Made by a program: the position numbers and the translations under genes. A DNA stretch of 64,000 nt from the NCBI GenBank assembly GCA_014058105.1, contig JACGCM010001209.1:1-64000 (forward strand), written 5' to 3'. Under the pieces are notes generated by a model. That model saw only the letters and a program-made list of their open reading frames with translations, was not told the DNA's origin and did no database searches. Shown here in pieces: positions 13,370-23,523 of the stretch (positions are counted from its first letter, which is position 1; every line of letters starts with the position of its first letter). This stretch comes from Kingdonia uniflora (Eukaryota > Streptophyta > Magnoliopsida > Ranunculales > Circaeasteraceae).

Positions 13370-16076
13370 TTACATCAGAATAATACTCGGACAACCGAGA
13401 TTAGCAAGAAGACTTTTAAGCCACACAAGTTCACATGCTACGGAAACCATTGCACGATATTCAGCTTCAGCGCTAGAACGAGCTACCACATGTTTTTTAC
13501 TTTTCCATGAAATGAGGTTCCCACCAACAAACATACAATAACCAGTAGTAGATCGACGATCAAGTGCATTTTTGGCCCAATCGGAATCAGTATACCCCAT
13601 AATATTAGTGTGGTCGTTTCTGGTCATTAGTATTCCATGTCCAATTGTGCCCTTCAAATAGCGCAAGATGCGTTTGACCATACTCATATGTCGAATAGTT
13701 GGAGCATGCATATGTTGGCTAACAAGGCTAACGGCCTGTGTAATATCAGGACGTGTAATTGTCAAGTAGATAAGCTTCCCAACAAGCTTCTGATAATAAC
13801 TTGGCAAATGAAGAACTTCCCCCGTAGAATCAAGACGCAATTTGCTATCTAGTGGAGTAGCCGCGGGTTAAGTGTGGAGCATATCAGCATCGTGAAGCAA
13901 ATCAGTAATATATTTGTGCTGATTTAGGAACAACCCTTTGCTAGAAGTTGCCATTTCGATTCCAAGAAAGTACTTTAAAGGGCCCATATCCTTAATAGGA
14001 AACATATTCTGGAGTTTCAGCTTAAGTTGAGCAATAGAGTCTGTATTAGTTCCGGTAATAATCAAATCATCGACGTAAATAAGCACCACTAGCTTATCTA
14101 CGGACCAAGTTTGACATATAATGAAAAATCAGTCAAACTCCTGGTAAACCCGAGAGCTTCAAGAGCATTGCTCAACTTCGCATGCCAAGCGCGAGGACTT
14201 TGTTTCAACCCATAAATTGATTTATGAAGTTTACATACCAAATTAGGATTTCCACTAAAAGAGTGCCCAGGAGGAAGCTTCATGAAAACTTCTTCTTCAA
14301 GATCGCCATGCAAGAATACATTCTTAACATCCATTTGGGAGAGAGACCACCCATTATTAATCGCCACAGAAAGGAGAACTCGCACAGTGGTCATCTTAGC
14401 AACAGGAGCGAAAGTCTCCTTGTAATCAATATCGAATTTCTGAGTAAAACCTTGAGCAACAAGGTGTGCCTTATGTCATTCAATAGTTCCATCAAAGTTG
14501 AACTTCGTTTTAAACACCCAACGACTACCCACCACATGTTTGCCGCGAGGAAGAGGAACTATACTCCATATTTTATTTTCAGCTAAAGCCATCAACTCGT
14601 TATTCATGGCCTCCCTCCAGACAGCTTGAGCTTGTGCATCTTGAAAGGTCTTTGTCTCATGATCATTTGATAGAACTGAAAGAAAGGCTGAATGCAACGG
14701 AGATATGCGCTGAGAATTCATGTAATTAGCAACCGGATACCTGACAGTGGATGCAACATAATCATGCATTTTTGTTTGTGGGTAACGGGGTCGTGGGGGA
14801 TTGCGTCGTGGAGGTAATGGTTCGCCTTGGACATGAGAAGTTTCGTGCTCATTTGTGCTTACATTTACCTTCTGGGGTACAAAGCTAGAGGTATCAAAAT
14901 GCTCAGTAGTATGTTCAGCGGGAGTTTCAACTTGTGGAGCTGGACTAGGAAGCATATCGTTTGAAAAAGTAGGGGAGAAATCAAGACTTGGTAACGGAAA
15001 TAATTCTGGCAGACTCTCCCCCTTACTGGAAGCAACAAAATATGGAAGTGCTTCCACAAAGCGAACATCCCGAGTTACATGTAATTTATTGGACAAGAAA
15101 TCATAACATTTGTACCTTTTTGTGTTTGTGAATAACCTAAAAAAATACACTTGACTGCTCGGGGATCAAGTTTATCACGATAAACAGCTGATAAATGCAC
15201 GAAACAAGTACAACCAAAAATCTTTAGATGAGATATATCTCGCTTTCTGCCCTGCAAAACTTCAAGAGGACATTTAAAATCCAGCACTCGGCTGGGTAAG
15301 CGATTCATAAGATAGGTAGCAGTAAGAACTCCATGAGGCCAAAAATGTTTTGGAACATTCATTTGAAGCATTATAACTCTAGTTTTCTCTAGCAAATCAC
15401 GATTTTTTCGTTCGACGATCCCATTTTGTTGGGGTGTACTAACACAACTAGTCTGATGCAATATGCTGTTAGAAATTAAGTAATTTGACATATCATGGGA
15501 CATATATTCGGTGTCATTATCAGATTGAAGAATTTTAATATTGGCTAAAAATTGAGTAGTAACCAACATATGAAAATCTTTGAAATACCCAAATACTTCT
15601 CCTTTTGATTTCAATAGATACACCCAAGTAACCCTTGAAAAATCATCAATAAAGGTTACAAAATACCTAAAACCATCAATAGAAGTGGAAATAGGTCCCC
15701 AAACATCCGAGTGTACAAGTTCAAAAGCTTGAGTAGTTCGAGACAATGATAAATTAAAAGGAAGTCTAGAAGACTTAGAAAAATGACAAATCTCACAATC
15801 AAAATTGCCTTTAGGTAGAACTGGATTTATTTTGCTAAGAACCGCCTCTGAAGGATGTGCTAAACGACGATGCCATAATAGATGTTCATTGATAGGAGTG
15901 GAAACTGCCTGAAAACCTTTGGAAACTCTAGAATCAGGAGAAAAATAGTAGAGACCATGCAACTGAAATCCCTCACCAATCGTCTCCTTGGTAGTAAGGT
16001 CCTGAAAGAACACCTTGTAAGGAGTAAATATAACTTCACAATTAAGTGATGATGTTAGTTTACGAACAGAAAACAA
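13370..16076 (-). pseudogene. Copia pol: integrase, RT, RNase H
   Basis: Minus-strand fragments in order. The integrase lies at 16076-15075: zinc-binding HRRLAHP..CEICHFSK, a DDE core with HSDVWGP, LQSDNDTEY and NGIVERKNRD. Then 15150-14476 and 14394-14098 cover the RT N-terminal half (VGSRWVFKTKFNFDGTIE, QMDVKNVFLHGDLEEEV, YGLKQSPRAWH). 14089-13868 holds the RT active site IYVDDLIITG (YVDD at 14066-14077). 13840-13370 covers the connection and RNase H (RRSTTGYCMFVGG, ARSSAEAEYRAM). Frame breaks lie near 15110, 14440, 14095 and 13850, so no single polyprotein can be made. In the integrase the usual SDNGTEF reads SDNDTEY. Upstream protease sequence is in the gag entry. Confidence 0.95.
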
Positions 16077-16114
16077 CTAAAATGGAAAGGAAGGAACATA
16101 TAGAACATTAGACT

Positions 16115-17409
16115 CTATAGTATCCGAAACAAGCTTAATTTACCCTTACCCTTTACAGGAGCACCTTTCCCATTGGCGACTGAGACAAACGAAGGAATTG
16201 AAAAAGGTTTGAAGTCATGAAATTTAGGTAATTTATTTAACATATAATATGTGGCCCCTGAATCAATAACCCATAAATCATGCAAATTACCAATCTCTAA
16301 TGCAATCATAAAAGCAAGCATAATACCTTGGTTAGTTGCAAAATTTCCATCAGCTAAAAAACTAGCAAAATGACTAAGAAGTGCAGCCGGCTGGTCATGT
16401 CCTTGATTTGCAACACCATCTTGGATTGCTCCCTGACCATGTCTCTCTTGTAGAAAATTTGCAAACTCATTTATCAAGGAAATAGGATTATAGCTAACAG
16501 ATCCCGTAGCCAAATGAGCCTTATAATCATTAGCTCATTTTTGATATCCTCCTTTATGATCCTTTGCAAATTTGGGCTTCAATTCCGGGTGAATAATCCA
16601 ACAACGATCAATTGAATGGCTAATAGTATGACAATGTTGGCATTTTAGATCTGGACGTTTGCCTTGTAGACTTTCTCTTCAGAAGATGAACAAGAAAAAT
16701 AGGCACGAACATTTGAATTGCTGGAATTAACAGCACGAGGCATGACTTGCTGACGAACTGCTTCACGTTGGATGGATGTACAAACATTTTTCAGAGTTGG
16801 AAGCTCAGTATTCATAAGAATATGGTTCCGTAAATCCTCATAATCAGGACCAAGACTCGCCAAAAGCTAGAAAATCTTTTCCTCCTCTGTTCGTTTCCGC
16901 AATACAACAGCGTCAACCGTGTGTGGTCGGTAGGTTTCCAACTCACTCCATAAACTTTTTAAACTCCCCAGTAAACTCGCGAAAGACTTCCCATCTTGGC
17001 GAAGACTAGCAATATCACGTTGAATCTGAAAAATCCGGACAAAATTATTTTAGTTGGCATACATGTCACGAAGAGCCGTTCAAAGATCCAAAGAAGACTC
17101 TGAATAACTGAAAATCTCGGCAAGCTGGTGTTCCATCGAGTTAAGAATCCAAGACATAACGAGTTGATCATTGGCCAACCAAGTCTCATACTCCGGTGAA
17201 CTGACATCAAGAGATGTTATCGTGCCATTAATAAAACCTAATTTTGATCTTCCACCAAAAGTAATAATGATTGCCCTTGACCAAGGAAGGTAATTGAATT
17301 CACTTAACAATACTGAACTCAATTTTTGAGAGTTGTTGACATCACCATCAACAACTTTGGATGAAATAGGAACAACCTCTTCCGAACTCCCAATATCCTT
17401 GTCTCCCAT
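16115..17409 (-). pseudogene. Copia gag and protease
   Basis: The gag start is at 17409 (MGDKDIGSSEEVV), with the plant copia gag pattern LLSEFNYLPWSRAI and WILNSMEH. The frame breaks after about 110 codons, continues in another frame (17210-16959), then again at 16863-16645 (LGPDYEDLRNHIL). The protease is at 16513-16115, with the active-site context WVIDSGATYYM and the downstream VANGKGAPVKG. A zinc-knuckle region would fall around 16560-16660 but is damaged. Confidence 0.9.
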
Positions 17410-17423
17410 AATAAGAATTAGAA

Positions 17424-17452
17424 AAAAAAAATAATAATAATAATAATAATAA
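17424..17452 (+). repeat. AAT trinucleotide microsatellite
   Basis: A run of AAT/TAA units in the leader between the copia PBS and gag start. Confidence 0.85.
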
Positions 17453-17490
17453 CAAGCAGAACTGTAAGGATCATTGCTGCTCTAATACCA

Positions 17491-17651
17491 TGAAGAAAAT
17501 AAGAAGAGAAACATTTTTTTCTATAGATCTCATATATATTACAAGTATATATAGAGTATTAACACTATATATACACAAGATATACCCAACACTATTTTAG
17601 GAACCCAATAATAACAAAAATATATATAAGATATACAAGATATACCAAACA
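17491..17651 (-). repeat. Copia 5' LTR
   Basis: 161-bp LTR whose inner edge touches the PBS. It carries a 6-9 bp expansion near its outer end (AAGATATAC repeated) that is absent from the 3' LTR. Confidence 0.95.
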
Positions 17652-18726
17652 TAAACATATCTGGTGTAAAGGCTAAGTTCGAATCCCGAAATTAGGCTAT
17701 TACATGTATGGTTCTCGTTATCGCTCTGTGTGGAGACATTGTAGATGGCGCTTTTTGGGGGCCGTCAATATTTCAACGTGCTAAGATATATAACTTATCG
17801 TTGGGGTGCCGAGATTCGGAAAATGTGAGCCTAAAACCAAAAGGCTCAAAACCAGGTACCCATACATAAAGAATTGCAGGTGCTATCCCTTACAAGCTAC
17901 CTGAGTATTACTTCCTTAGGTTCTTCAAAGGATTACCATTTATTTACCAACATCTTCTTTCATTTTGAAACCTGATCGTTTAACAGTGTTAGGTATTACC
18001 TTCTGAAGTGATTGGACACACATACAAACTAAACTACACGAAAACTTCAAATTAGCCAAAACACACAAACCAAACTACAATTGAACTTCAAATTAGCCAA
18101 AGCACACTTACTCCCCATGATCTTTACCCACCTAAGTAAACCAATTAATAATGGTTGAAACTAAACTACATGGTTGTAAAAATCTTTTACTTGCTAGCAG
18201 ACTTTTAATTTGTAAGGTTTCCTCCCCGATGTAGTGTAATATAAAATGTATGCTTGATAAATAAATTTAAAAAAAAAAAAATCTATATGCTTGATAATGG
18301 CATTGCTAAAACTATATGATTGCTTAATGGCATTGCTCATGCAATAAACAAAACTATTTGTACAACATATCCACTATTTGATGTTAATTAATGCAACAAA
18401 CAACAGTTAGCAACACCAAATGAACTGTGGCGAAAAATAATATTGTGTGAAAAATATTCCGATGTGTAAACAAAATCAAACTATAATTGTCAAGATAAAT
18501 TGCATTAGCAACTTTACCAAAATATCATCATCTAAGAAACATGTCTAGGTTAAACATAAACATCTTTAATTCCAGATATTCTTCATGATTGAAATTAAAA
18601 TAACCAAGCATACACTTCGTAAGAATTAAATGGTCCTTTGCAGTCATAAATTTATCAAAGGTTACTGCACAAACAAAAATTGAAGAAAAGATAATAAAAT
18701 GTTGATGAACGGTAGATACACTTCGT
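17652..18726. other. Non-coding, no gene recognised
   Basis: It begins with the copia target-site copy and continues the sequence found left of the element. Two near-repeats of CAAACTAAACTAC/CAAACCAAACTAC..CTTCAAATTAGCCAAA lie at 18021-18100. The remainder is AT-rich. I see no exon. Confidence 0.4.
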
Positions 18727-19926
18727 CTACCATGGAAATTTGGACACCCAAATTGGAAATGGCAAGGTATGTTTGAGATTGTTGGGAGAATATAATGGTT
18801 CGATTGTCCCGTCCGCTAAGTTAAAAATTCCAATATCATTACCATCGCTTAGAAGCTCCCTTTCACAACAATAGATATGATCAAAGTCGTGCACTCTATT
18901 GTCCCTAAAATATATGCAATTTCTCTTGCAACCAATGAAATCAAAAGGCGGGAGAGAGAAAGAAGTGTTCATACCCAAGAAAAATGCTTCATTACCCAAG
19001 TCTTTTACTCTGATCCATTTCTTAAGACAAGGTTGGTACTTGAACACTTCAAAATACACAGTTACATTGCTCCCGGTCGCTAATGTTCTTTTGTCACTCT
19101 TTTCAACACCATTTTCAGAGTCTTTGTCGTCATCGTCGCCATCATCATCATCGTCCTCATAGCTGTGGTCATAATTAGAACCAAAAACTCCTATATCCCT
19201 GATAACCTGAAACAACTCGCCAGGTGAAGATTCCACCAGATAGTATAATCCCTTGTAGTACCGGCTTATAGGTTCTTTTGTTATGAGGAATCTAGTAGTG
19301 CACGCAGCAAAAGTCCCAGACAACCACTCCGGGACTATACTGATTTAAGGTGCAGAATTGACCCTTATAATATATAGCATCCCAGATGGCGTTATCAATG
19401 CTGGTTCGCAAACAACTCCATGCTTTCTCTCCAAGTTTGCAAAACGCGAGTAAATGGTCGTTGTACTTAACTACAATTCGTATTTCGTCCAGTGAAGTGA
19501 TAAAGGGACTTGATGATCACGAGGAGGGGGAAGAGCTTTGATTGAGGGTAGTTGATTTATGGTTCCAGAAAAAGGATTTAACAAATACATATCTAAACGA
19601 TCATCAGCATAAATAAGCCAACCTTTAGAAGAAACCCGACAGACGGAGTTATGAGGGAGAGGAAGCCTATGTCCTCGGTCGACAAACCCATACCCTCCTC
19701 TATCTCCTTCTTGATCGTCATATTCTAGTAGGATTCGATTGTTGGGGTCTTCTCCAGGAATCATAAGACTTGGAAACTGGTGGGGTATGTGACATCTATT
19801 TTCGACAGCAACTGATCTCCATGAGGAACAAACTGCACTGAACCTAAGGTGATCTGAGGCCACCACTATTCGTTTGGTGATTATATCTAACAGTTCAAAC
19901 GGGAGGCTTGACCATTCGGATGCCAT
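18727..19926 (-). pseudogene. F-box / DUF295 (SKIP23-like) protein, frameshifted
   Basis: The chosen ATG at 19926 gives MASEWSSLPFELLDIITKRI, then HLRFSAVCSSWRSVA, a clear F-box (residues ~5-45). F-box proteins of this plant family link substrates to SCF ubiquitin ligases through SKP1; DUF295 follows as the C-terminal region. After LPLSLHW (~19494) the frame shifts: LDEIRIVVKYNDHLLAFCK continues in a second frame to about 19325 (..SPGVVVWDF). It then shifts again into GTFAACTTRFLIT..LYYLVESSPGELFQVIRD and runs to the stop at 18727. Joined, the three segments make a DUF295 protein of normal length (~400 aa) with an acidic run (DDDDDGDDDDKD) in the middle and VWVSKFPW-like ending. Two frameshifts in otherwise well-kept sequence suggest recent inactivation or, less likely, assembly error. 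Confidence 0.85.
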
Positions 19927-20003
19927 ACTTGCTTGTAGTTTCAAAACCCTAGAGCTAGAGAGCCAGTTGAAAGAAAACAATTAATAAATAAATAAATAAA
20001 TAA

Positions 20004-20463
20004 GAGAAATTTTAACTTTGGCTCCCACTTGAAAATTAAAATTAGCCTTTAGACCTAAATTCGCTGTATATTCATTTCTGGACCCAAATTGCCTTTGGCT
20101 TGCAAGGCAAAACTAGTTGACCAAATCTTTTGTACTTGTTTTTCTCTTTTGCCCTTAGCGCGTGTATTCTTATTTTTTATTATAAAAAAAACATAAAATA
20201 AAATAAATTTTAATTCACTCACGTGGTGAGGTGGAAATGCGAGGAGATTTTAAAAAAAATCATTCGATTTTATGTTTTAAGGAGAAAAAAAAAAAAGTGA
20301 TACACAAATGAGGGGCAAAAGAGGTAAACAACCAAAAAAGACTGGGTCAACCCAAATTGACTTGCAGTCAAATGCAATTTGGGGTCCAAAAAGGAATATG
20401 CGACAAAGTCGAGGTGTAAAGGCTAATACTCAGTTTGTACTAGGGCCAAAGTCAAATTTTCTC
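20004..20463. mobile_element. MITE, 460 bp, long TIRs
   Basis: About 130 bp at each end are imperfect inverted repeats. The left starts GAGAAATTTTAACTTTGGC; the right, reverse-complemented, starts GAGAAAATTTGACTTTGGC. Matching inner blocks are AGCCTTTA(G/C)ACCT, TGGACCC(C)AAATTGC and GTTGACC. The element is flanked by TAA at 20001-20003 and 20464-20466, consistent with a 3-bp PIF/Harbinger (Tourist-like) duplication, although the left flank is a TAAA microsatellite, which weakens that. No coding capacity. It lies just upstream of the F-box pseudogene. Confidence 0.8.
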
Positions 20464-20466
20464 TAA

Positions 20467-21472
20467 AAAAATGTTCAGAAAGAAAGAGTAAAAACCTCTT
20501 GTATTAATATAAGGAAAGTGCATAAATATTTTTTTTTTCAATATAGGAATCCTAATATAAGTACAGTTCTTCACAAAGGAGAAGTTCTTATTCCAATGCG
20601 TTTCTATTCCAATACAAATATAAGATGAGAAATGTTTGGGGGACCCTGGGTTATAAGCTTAGAAGACCAGACCATTCAGAATATGCTATGTGTATTGGGA
20701 GATGGGTTACCTTCCCAACGAGTAAACTAAGAAAAATCAACTTATTTCAATAAATTTGTGACACGTGGTAACATCTAAACTGTTAGTTGACCATCGCACT
20801 TCAGAACTAATTAGATTACATTTGAGGCAGATTGAATTCACCCACCCAACTGCTGCATATGCTCTAAATAGTTACTCCTACACATTATTTAAGCTGTATT
20901 CCTATTTGAATAAAATCTGTCGATTATAGGACGAGCCTCTCTCTCTCTCTCAAATGCTTTGTTCCCCAACAATTTGGGATTTCTCGATAAGTATCGAAGC
21001 ACCACCTGCTCAATCAATTCGCACCGCCTGCTTAATAAATTCGACATCTCTGTTAGCACATTCATTGCACACCAAGGTAATCAACATCTTAAGGCTATCG
21101 ATCAAGCGTCTCCTCCAATGCAGGTGTGTTTTGAAACCTTGGTGCAATATGATAGATTCCGTTCAGAAACTCGTATAACGTGGTTGTGATAATTCTGGGG
21201 ATGACAACGAATTCTGTACCTTTATAGTTTATACCATATGTGATGATTTGTCAACCTCATGCCTGAATATACTAAAAATAATTTTTGACTACAAAGAAAC
21301 ACTATATTCAACAGTTCAACCTACACAAACAATAAGAAGTAAATGGACTGATACCATCAGAAGAAAGTCCTGTAGGGGAACGTTGATCATTACATCTCAT
21401 ACTAAATTAGATAGTAAACTCTGTCTGTCTCAATTACATAAGAAGAGGAAACTTAGGACATGTTTGATCAAC
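20467..21472. other. Intergenic, between MITE and LRR gene 3' end
   Basis: There is a CT microsatellite near 20938-20950 and otherwise AT-rich sequence. A short open stretch at 20954-21189 has no recognisable domain on either strand. The part nearest 21472 should contain the 3' UTR of the LRR gene. Confidence 0.4.
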
Positions 21473-22696
21473 TTAACCACATGGTCTTGCTGAAGGGATT
21501 CTGAAGCAATTCAAATCACCTCCTGGTATCACAGAACACTCTGGCTGAGCTCTCTGCGAACTGCTACCAGGAATACAATTCCCCGAAAAATCAAACCCCA
21601 CATTCCTAAAATTCAACTTAGTACATTCTTGACTAACCCCAGAGAAAAAATTGTAAGAGACAGTAAAATTCACAATGCTTCTCAGAGAACAAACAAGATC
21701 AGATAAAACCCCAGATAACTTGTTGTGACCAAGATTCAATACTTCAATCTCAGATAAACAGGATATGGTATTCGGTAAATGCCCCATTAATGAATTATAG
21801 CTCACATCCAATACTTCCATCTCTGTTAACAATCCAACTCCCTCAGGAATACAACCTGTTAGTTGATTATTCAATAATAAAACCTCTCTTATTGCAGAAC
21901 CCATGTAGCCCAAACTAGTTGGGATGTTTCCAGTAAACCTGTTATTAGCTAAGTTGATCACAGAAGCAGGAGAGTTCCCTAAGTTTGGAGGGATTTCGCC
22001 GTTAAACTGGTTGTTATTGAGGAAAATAGCGTCAAGGTTCTTGTTAAATAGATCTTGAGGAATAGGTCCTAAGAAATTATTGAACCTAAGGTCTAAGTAA
22101 ATAAGGTTTGGCATTTGAAGAGTGATTGAAGGAAAATGACCGGAGAACTGGTTATTACTAAGGTCTAACTCTTGCAAAGATATCAAGTCATTAAATGTGT
22201 TTGGGATTGTACCTGTAAACTTGTTACTGTTGAGATGAAAGAGTGATATGTAGGTGAGAAGTGATAGTTCTTTGACTAGTGTTCCTTGAAGATTACCATT
22301 GTTGAGATCTATGCCTGCCACAACAAGGGTTGTTGTTGAGCCATCTCGAGGATTTGCACAAAAGACTCCTTTATAAGAACATACATTTGTGCCTACCCAT
22401 GTATCTAAGATCTTCAAAGGGTCACTTGTAATTGCTGATTTCCATACTTGTAGTGCTTTATAAGCCACTGTGAGACTTGAATCAGGTGTGTTTGCATTTG
22501 GGGTTCCTCCACCAACCCAAACACCTCCTCCACCTCCACCACCACCCTCTCCTCCACCAACACCAAAGCCTCCTCCCCCACCAACACCAAAACCACCCCC
22601 ACCAGCCCCAGCAACAACTGCAACACTACTATAACTACCTTTTGTAGGAAACATTTGGATGAGGAGAAGAACCAAGAGAAACCAAGTTTTCTCCAT
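21473..22696 (-). CDS. Secreted leucine-rich repeat protein, At4g06744-like
   Basis: Single-exon, intact, 407 aa from the ATG at 22696 (MEKTWFLLVLLLIQMFP..), which gives an N-terminal signal peptide. An upstream in-frame TTG is not needed. Residues ~31-65 are glycine-rich (GGGG/FGVGGG units). Then come an LRR N-cap (ALQVWKSAIT..VCSYKGVFC) and about nine LRRs of plant extracellular type (LQELDLSNNQFSG, LIYLDLRFNNFLG, EVLDVSYNSLMG). A Cys-containing C-cap (GNCIPGSSSQ, RPCG) ends the protein. The LRR part matches leucine-rich-repeat extensin-like proteins, but the Hyp-rich extensin tail is absent and there is no kinase or membrane segment, so a cell-wall or apoplastic binding role is inferred. 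Frame and cysteines are clean, so the gene looks functional. Confidence 0.93.
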   Translation of the reverse strand: MEKTWFLLVLLLIQMFPTKGSYSSVAVVAGAGGGGFGVGGGGGFGVGGGEGGGGGGGGVWVGGGTPNANTPDSSLTVAYKALQVWKSAITSDPLKILDTWVGTNVCSYKGVFCANPRDGSTTTLVVAGIDLNNGNLQGTLVKELSLLTYISLFHLNSNKFTGTIPNTFNDLISLQELDLSNNQFSGHFPSITLQMPNLIYLDLRFNNFLGPIPQDLFNKNLDAIFLNNNQFNGEIPPNLGNSPASVINLANNRFTGNIPTSLGYMGSAIREVLLLNNQLTGCIPEGVGLLTEMEVLDVSYNSLMGHLPNTISCLSEIEVLNLGHNKLSGVLSDLVCSLRSIVNFTVSYNFFSGVSQECTKLNFRNVGFDFSGNCIPGSSSQRAQPECSVIPGGDLNCFRIPSARPCG

Positions 22697-23520
22697 TTTT
22701 TTGTAGACAAACAATGTAAATGTGCATTTGGTGGGGTTTTAATAGCTTGCAGGTTTGAGTTAAAGAGGGTGATGACTTGCAATCTTGCATTGATGAATGA
22801 AGAGTACTGGAGAAATTGCATGTTGTGTAAATAGTGTGTCTACCACAATACAATATTTTTAGTGGTGGTCCTCTTGACCATACTCTACACTACTGGACTA
22901 CAACTATCATATGTTGGAGCTCTGATGTCTTGATGAGGACTGAGGAGTGCTTTAATGGTAGTTGGTGAAGCAATTATTGTTTGTAAAACGCATAGTTTAT
23001 ATCAACCTAGTGTTGTGTTTACACAAAGATACGAGATTTAGAAGCAGATCACCTATCAATTTGACTTATTTCACTTATGTTTGTCTTTTAGGACTCTAAC
23101 TTATATTCACCGACTTAATTAATGTAAATATTACCAATGTCGTTGATATTTCACACATAAAAGTATTAAATTTTAGTGCAGTTTCGACTTGACAATAGCT
23201 ATGGATTTTGTGCGTGGGTCCGTCAAGTTATGTATGATGATTATCTGTAGTTGTATACATAGCCCAAAAGGGAATGATAGTGTTTGGGGATTGGTATCCG
23301 GAGTATATATACAACTAATACAAGGTTAATGAGACTTTCTCTCTATTATTGATTAAACTGCAACATGTAATGTTTTCTCACTATCGTTTAGATGACGAAT
23401 AGACGCTGTCATTGAGGAAAGAGAAGAAAAGTTTAATGAACCTAGAAACGTATTTGATGAAGCGTTATGAGTTTCTAAAATACATTTGTAGAACGTAAAT
23501 TTCCCTTGATGAACAAATAA
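22697..23520. other. LRR gene upstream region and unassigned sequence
   Basis: The first ~150 bp should be the LRR gene 5' UTR and promoter. No unambiguous TATA box was picked. From ~23000 to 23520 the sequence is unassigned; the expected 5' LTR of the gypsy element that follows is not present here. Confidence 0.4.
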
Positions 23521-23523
23521 TGT

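Larger units (their letters stand above)
12965..17651 (-). mobile_element. Full-length Ty1-copia retrotransposon, short LTRs
   Basis: Complete structure on the minus strand. The 5' LTR is 17491-17651 (161 bp), the PBS complement of initiator-Met tRNA is at 17480-17490 (TGGTATTAGAG), then gag, protease, integrase, RT and RNase H. A polypurine tract (..CTTGAGGGGGAG, 13120-13138) and the 3' LTR at 12965-13119 (155 bp) follow. Perfect 5-bp target-site duplications, TAAAC, lie at 12960-12964 and 17652-17656. LTRs begin TGTT and end TTCA. The two LTRs differ by roughly ten substitutions plus short indels, so the insertion is not recent. The reading frame is broken in several places. The short LTRs recall the Ale/Ivana-like group, but lineage was not resolved. 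Confidence 0.97.

Noticed and set aside
14224..15106. Plus-strand open frames
   Set aside because: Antisense of the copia RT region on the minus strand.
17660..17690. tRNA-like B box AGTTCGAATCC
   Set aside because: No A box, acceptor stem or anticodon arm can be formed around it.
18877..19162. Plus-strand open frames
   Set aside because: Antisense of the F-box/DUF295 sequence; the serine run is the complement of the acidic repeat.
20954..21189. Two overlapping plus-strand frames of ~75 codons
   Set aside because: No domain on either strand and no splice context; possibly a relic exon but not supportable.
22414..22853. Minus-strand frames overlapping the LRR gene start
   Set aside because: Alternative-frame reading of the glycine-rich and leader region; the LRR frame is clearly the real one.
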